Assembly (NCBI GenBank): GCA_019637955.1
Contig: JAHBUS010000003.1
Location: 430,640-494,639, forward strand
Direction of reading: 5' to 3'
DNA from: Pseudobdellovibrionaceae bacterium
GTDB taxonomy: Bacteria > Bdellovibrionota > Bdellovibrionia > Bdellovibrionales > Bdellovibrionaceae
Length of the DNA: 64,000 bases
The position numbers and the translations under genes are program-made. Below the pieces are notes generated by a model, which was not told the DNA's origin, searched no databases, and saw only the letters and a program-made list of their open reading frames with translations. This document shows, in pieces, positions 61,075 to 64,000 of this stretch (its first letter is position 1; the number at the start of each line of letters is the position of its first letter).

Positions 61075-62400
61075 TTTTTTCGCGAGAAGTTTTGCGCCAT
61101 TCATCTTGGCGCCCAGTACGGACAAGAAGATAAAGACGCCGCCCGTCTTGCGGTCGAGAAAGAGAATCTCTCGAGGGGGCGTGCGCAGCGGGAATTTTTG
61201 CAGGATTTGCAGCGCGATCTTGGTCAGGCGCTGCGGCAGATCGGACTTCTTCCAGTCGTAGTCGCCCGCCTTTTCTTGGAAGGGCTCCACCATGCCGAAG
61301 CAAAACTGCTCGAACAAAGACACCAGCGCGGTGGAGTCGGTTTTGTCGAGGAATTTCAAGTTCAGCGCCTCGGCCCGCAGTTGCTCGGGGTCGTTGATCA
61401 AGGCCGCGCGGACCATGCGGCGGTACGGAATCAAAAAATCGTCGGGATAAGCGCGGACGGCACCGAAATCCAAAAGAATCAATTGATCCTCGCCGGTGGG
61501 TGAGAGGCGCACACGGTAATTGCCCAGGTGCGGGTCGGTCTGCACGATGCCCCAGTCAAAAAGTTCGGTGAGATAGAGATCCAAAAAACTTTCGGCCAAG
61601 CGGTTGCGGCGCTCTTGCGACAGCGAAGACACCAGTTTGTCGTCGGGCGCTAGGCCTTTCTCAAAGCTGGTGGCGATCACGCGCGGGCCGCAAAACTCGT
61701 CGTAAACTTTCGGCACGATGTAGCGGCTGTCGCCCTTGAGGCGTTCGCCGTAAAGTTTGGTTTCTTTGGCTTCGAGTTCGTAATTCATTTCTTGCACGAG
61801 CATTTCGCGGACTTCGGCAAAGATATGATCGGTCGAAACCCCTCGCGGCAGAACTTTGAGCAAACTGAGGAACGACTTGATCGCCTTCAGGTCACTGTCG
61901 ATCGCGCGGTCGACGCCGGGATATTGAACTTTCAAGACGATCTGCTCGCCGGTGGCTTTGATGGTCGCGCGGTGCACTTGACCCAAGGAGGCCGAACCGA
62001 TGGCCTCTTTGTCGATTTCGAGAAGGGCGACTTTTTCGGGAGACAAGTTGGCTTTGATGACGGGTTCGATCGCGCTCCACGCCAGAGGAGGGGATTGCGA
62101 TTGCAAGCTTTTGAGAAGCTCGTTCGCTTCGGGCGGCAAGAAGTGCTCGCCGTACATCGACAGCATTTGGCCCGCTTTCATCAGGCTGCCCTTGAGCTCG
62201 CCCAGTTCCGACGAAAACTCGAGCGCACGGCCCTTTAAAAACGCCTTCCATTTTTCGGATTTGACGTCGGAATTTGAAAGCAAAGTGGCGGCGCCATGTC
62301 CTGCTAAGTGAGCACTGGTATTGAGGGTCAGCTTGGCGAGAGCCAGGCCTCGGGAGAAGACACCGGACTTGATTTTGTCGAGCCGCTTTTCATCCGCCAT
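61063..62400 (-). CDS. ABC1/UbiB-family atypical kinase-like protein
   Basis: ATG 62400 gives 445 residues. The family features are GELKGSLMKAGQMLSM (KxGQ motif), ASLGQVHRATIKATGEQIVLKVQYPGVDRAI (Ala-rich loop and Lys), QTDPHLGNYRV (catalytic Asp/Asn) and LLDFGAVRAYP (DFG). These proteins have ATPase activity and support ubiquinone synthesis or lipid handling. The exact role here is not known. Confidence 0.93.
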   Translation of the reverse strand: MADEKRLDKIKSGVFSRGLALAKLTLNTSAHLAGHGAATLLSNSDVKSEKWKAFLKGRALEFSSELGELKGSLMKAGQMLSMYGEHFLPPEANELLKSLQSQSPPLAWSAIEPVIKANLSPEKVALLEIDKEAIGSASLGQVHRATIKATGEQIVLKVQYPGVDRAIDSDLKAIKSFLSLLKVLPRGVSTDHIFAEVREMLVQEMNYELEAKETKLYGERLKGDSRYIVPKVYDEFCGPRVIATSFEKGLAPDDKLVSSLSQERRNRLAESFLDLYLTELFDWGIVQTDPHLGNYRVRLSPTGEDQLILLDFGAVRAYPDDFLIPYRRMVRAALINDPEQLRAEALNLKFLDKTDSTALVSLFEQFCFGMVEPFQEKAGDYDWKKSDLPQRLTKIALQILQKFPLRTPPREILFLDRKTGGVFIFLSVLGAKMNGAKLLAKKLRL

Positions 62401-62455
62401 GGACAATGAGTTTAAGTCAGTTTAAACCTAAACCACAAGAGGAAAGGCGGGGCCG

Positions 62456-63838
62456 ATGAAGGTTCTACTGACCGGTGCGACAGGGCTTATTGGACACGAA
62501 CTCGGATTGGAACTGGTGCGCCGAGGACACGAAGTGTGTGTTGTTTCGCGCAGGAAAGAGGCCGCCCAAGACGTTCCGTACCCCTGCCGCGTTCTCCAAG
62601 GCGATCTTTCCAAAGGTCCTTTGCCAAGCGGCATGCTCACGGACATCGAAGGTGTCATTCACCTGATGGGCGAGTCGGTGGCCTCCGGGCGCTGGACCGC
62701 CGAGCGTCGCCGGCGCATCCTGGATTCTCGCGTCCTGTCGACTCGACACCTGATTCAAAGTTTGGAGTCCGCACCGCTGAAGGTCTTTGTTTCGGCATCG
62801 GCCGTGGGTTATTACGGCGATCGCGGTGACGAGACGCTCACTGAAGATTCAAAACCAGGTTCGGATTTTCTGTCTGAAGTTTGCCAGGCCTGGGAGCGCG
62901 AGGTGTTCTCGCTCAAAGACCGCGGGCCGCAAGTGCGCGTGGCCGCCGTTCGTTTGGGCATCGTACTTTCGGCCTTTGGCGGCGCGCTGACAAAAATGCT
63001 CACGCCGTTTCGCCTGGGCCTTGGTGGACCGTTCGGCAAAGGCGATCAGTGGATGAGTTGGATTCACCTTCGTGATGCGGTCGGTATTTTTACCCGCGTG
63101 CTCGAGGACGCTTCTCTTGACGGTGTCGTGAATGGCGTCGCTCCTGAGCCCGTGACCAACCGCGAATTCAGCCGCGAATTGGGCGCTTGTTTTGGTAAAG
63201 GCCTCGCGCCGGCGGTTCCTTCGGCCGCTCTCAAGCTGGGATTCGGCGAGATGTCCGAAGCTTTACTTGGATCCCAAAGAGTGATGCCGACCGTGATGCA
63301 GAAGGCGGGTTATCGATTTGAATACCCGAATTTAAAATCAGCTCTTGCTGAAGCCACGTCGCTTTACGCGGATGGCGATATGATTTTGCGGTCTCAGCAG
63401 TATTTCGATGTGCCTCCCGAGAAAATCTTCCCGTTTTTTGCGGAAGCTCAGAATCTGGAGCGCATCACGCCGCCGCTGCTGGGATTTCACATCGAAAAGA
63501 TGTCGACGCCCGAAATTGAGGAGGGGAGTTTGATTGACTACCGGCTCAAGATTCACGGCGTCCCGGTGAAGTGGCGTACGCGCATCGAAGAGTGGGTGCC
63601 TGGCAAGCGCTTCGTCGACACTCAACTCAAAGGTCCTTATAAGAAATGGCACCACACGCACAATTTCGAAAAACTGGGCCGCGGAACTTTGATGACGGAC
63701 CTGGTTCGTTACCGCGTCCCGCTCGGCTGGGCGGGTTGGTTCGCCTCGGGTTGGATGGTCGAGAAAGACGTTAACCAGATCTTTGATTACAGACGTCAGT
63801 ACTGCGCGCGCCACTTTTCTGAAAAAAACCAAGGTTGA
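62456..63838 (+). CDS. TIGR01777-type epimerase fused to a SRPBCC domain
   Basis: A 460-residue protein. The N-terminal 300 residues are a Rossmann epimerase: VLLTGATGLIGHELGLELVRRGHEV, SASAVGYYGDRGDETLTE, RLGIVLSAFGGALTKML, GDQWMSWIHLRDAV. The C-terminal 150 residues are a START/polyketide-cyclase-like SRPBCC domain (SQQYFDVPPEKIFPFFAEAQ). The fusion is known in some lineages. The substrate is unknown; it may be a lipid or quinone derivative bound by the SRPBCC part. Confidence 0.92.
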   Translation: MKVLLTGATGLIGHELGLELVRRGHEVCVVSRRKEAAQDVPYPCRVLQGDLSKGPLPSGMLTDIEGVIHLMGESVASGRWTAERRRRILDSRVLSTRHLIQSLESAPLKVFVSASAVGYYGDRGDETLTEDSKPGSDFLSEVCQAWEREVFSLKDRGPQVRVAAVRLGIVLSAFGGALTKMLTPFRLGLGGPFGKGDQWMSWIHLRDAVGIFTRVLEDASLDGVVNGVAPEPVTNREFSRELGACFGKGLAPAVPSAALKLGFGEMSEALLGSQRVMPTVMQKAGYRFEYPNLKSALAEATSLYADGDMILRSQQYFDVPPEKIFPFFAEAQNLERITPPLLGFHIEKMSTPEIEEGSLIDYRLKIHGVPVKWRTRIEEWVPGKRFVDTQLKGPYKKWHHTHNFEKLGRGTLMTDLVRYRVPLGWAGWFASGWMVEKDVNQIFDYRRQYCARHFSEKNQG

Positions 63839-63873
63839 GCGCTCTCAGAACGTTCTGAATGATTCTGGCCCGT

Positions 63874-63888
63874 GTCTCAGTTTGAGAT
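63874..63888. repeat. Near-palindrome GTCTCA-GTT-TGAGAT (candidate operator)
   Basis: GTCTCAGTTTGAGAT differs from the perfect element at 11148 only in the last base. It lies 41 bases before the signal-peptide gene at 63929. Confidence 0.55.
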
Positions 63889-63928
63889 TGGATTACAGTT
63901 TAGTCGTCTTAAATCCGATCTTTAGATC

Positions 63929-64000
63929 ATGCAAAAGACGAAAACTCTTGGAGTTTTCCACCTTATTTTATTGCTGGCATTTTTCCTAGCGGTGCCAGCA
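63929..64000 (+). CDS. Start of a secreted protein gene (3' end outside window)
   Basis: 24 codons are visible: a basic start MQKTKT, then LGVFHLILLLAFFLAVPA, a typical Sec signal peptide. The identity is not readable. The GTCTCA-type palindrome is just upstream. Confidence 0.7.
   Translation, partial: MQKTKTLGVFHLILLLAFFLAVPA

Noticed and set aside
63845..63858. TCAGAACGTTCTGA palindrome after the TIGR01777 gene
   Set aside because: A 14-base palindrome without T-tract or second copy in the window; too little to call an operator or terminator.

Overview
The window is one gene-dense stretch (about 58-60 % G+C by eye) of a Gram-negative chromosome. It probably comes from the Bdellovibrionota (Bdellovibrio-like predators or relatives). 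The pointers are a TIGR02147-type regulator, very many short secreted proteins and lipoproteins with no recognisable family, secreted hydrolases (subtilase, endonuclease I, zinc protease, L,D-transpeptidase), an ABCC-type fused exporter, and small Lys/Ala-rich histone-like proteins. The genus is inferred, not shown.

Layout. 1-5,100: end of a sigma-54-type activator, converging with an operon that reads leftwards: two paralogous small secreted peptides, a membrane-anchored family-5 solute-binding protein, a YcaO-domain enzyme and a sensor histidine kinase. I read this as a candidate modified-peptide (RiPP-like) signalling system and the most novel item here. The two peptides carry three copies of a Lys-[Ser/Thr]-[Ser/Thr]-[Ala/Gly]-[Lys/Arg]-Cys-[Glu/Asn] motif, and a GG-N10-GC sigma-54-like site precedes the first peptide. 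5,359-9,292: five-gene operon of unknown envelope proteins. 9,380-14,650: DUF3750 protein, zinc protease, LysR regulator, histone-like peptide, L,D-transpeptidase and an XRE regulator with a short upstream ORF. 14,791-20,580: DNA polymerase IV, ASCH protein, ferredoxin-like protein, SDR, endonuclease I, haem protein, methionine-sulfoxide reductase. 20,922-30,138: ABCC-like exporter, DUF962, subtilase, argS, POT peptide transporter.

30,717-44,399: secreted proteins, TIGR02147 regulator, cytochrome b562-like protein, DEAD-box helicase, topoisomerase IB, Rieske oxidoreductase with a phosphoribosyltransferase, CBS protein, D-amino-acid dehydrogenase-like enzyme, fatty acid cis/trans isomerase, NAD(P)H-hydrate dehydratase, tRNA-Leu. 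44,696-53,424: small membrane peptide, queA-tgt-yajC-secD-secF-recJ, histone-like protein, queC and DUF366; queuosine synthesis and protein secretion are interleaved. 53,620-64,000: NhaA with a 34-residue membrane peptide, DUF486, Na/Pi cotransporter, YoaK, NUDIX, DCC, LON-domain, haem A synthase, CDF zinc exporter, UbiB kinase, TIGR01777-SRPBCC fusion, and the start of another secreted protein.

A GTCTCA-N3/4-TGAGAC palindrome (two perfect, two near-perfect copies) lies upstream of four genes that all begin with signal peptides (5,359; 11,083; 12,579; 63,929), suggesting a common regulator of exported proteins. All family assignments come from reading motifs by eye; no search was run.
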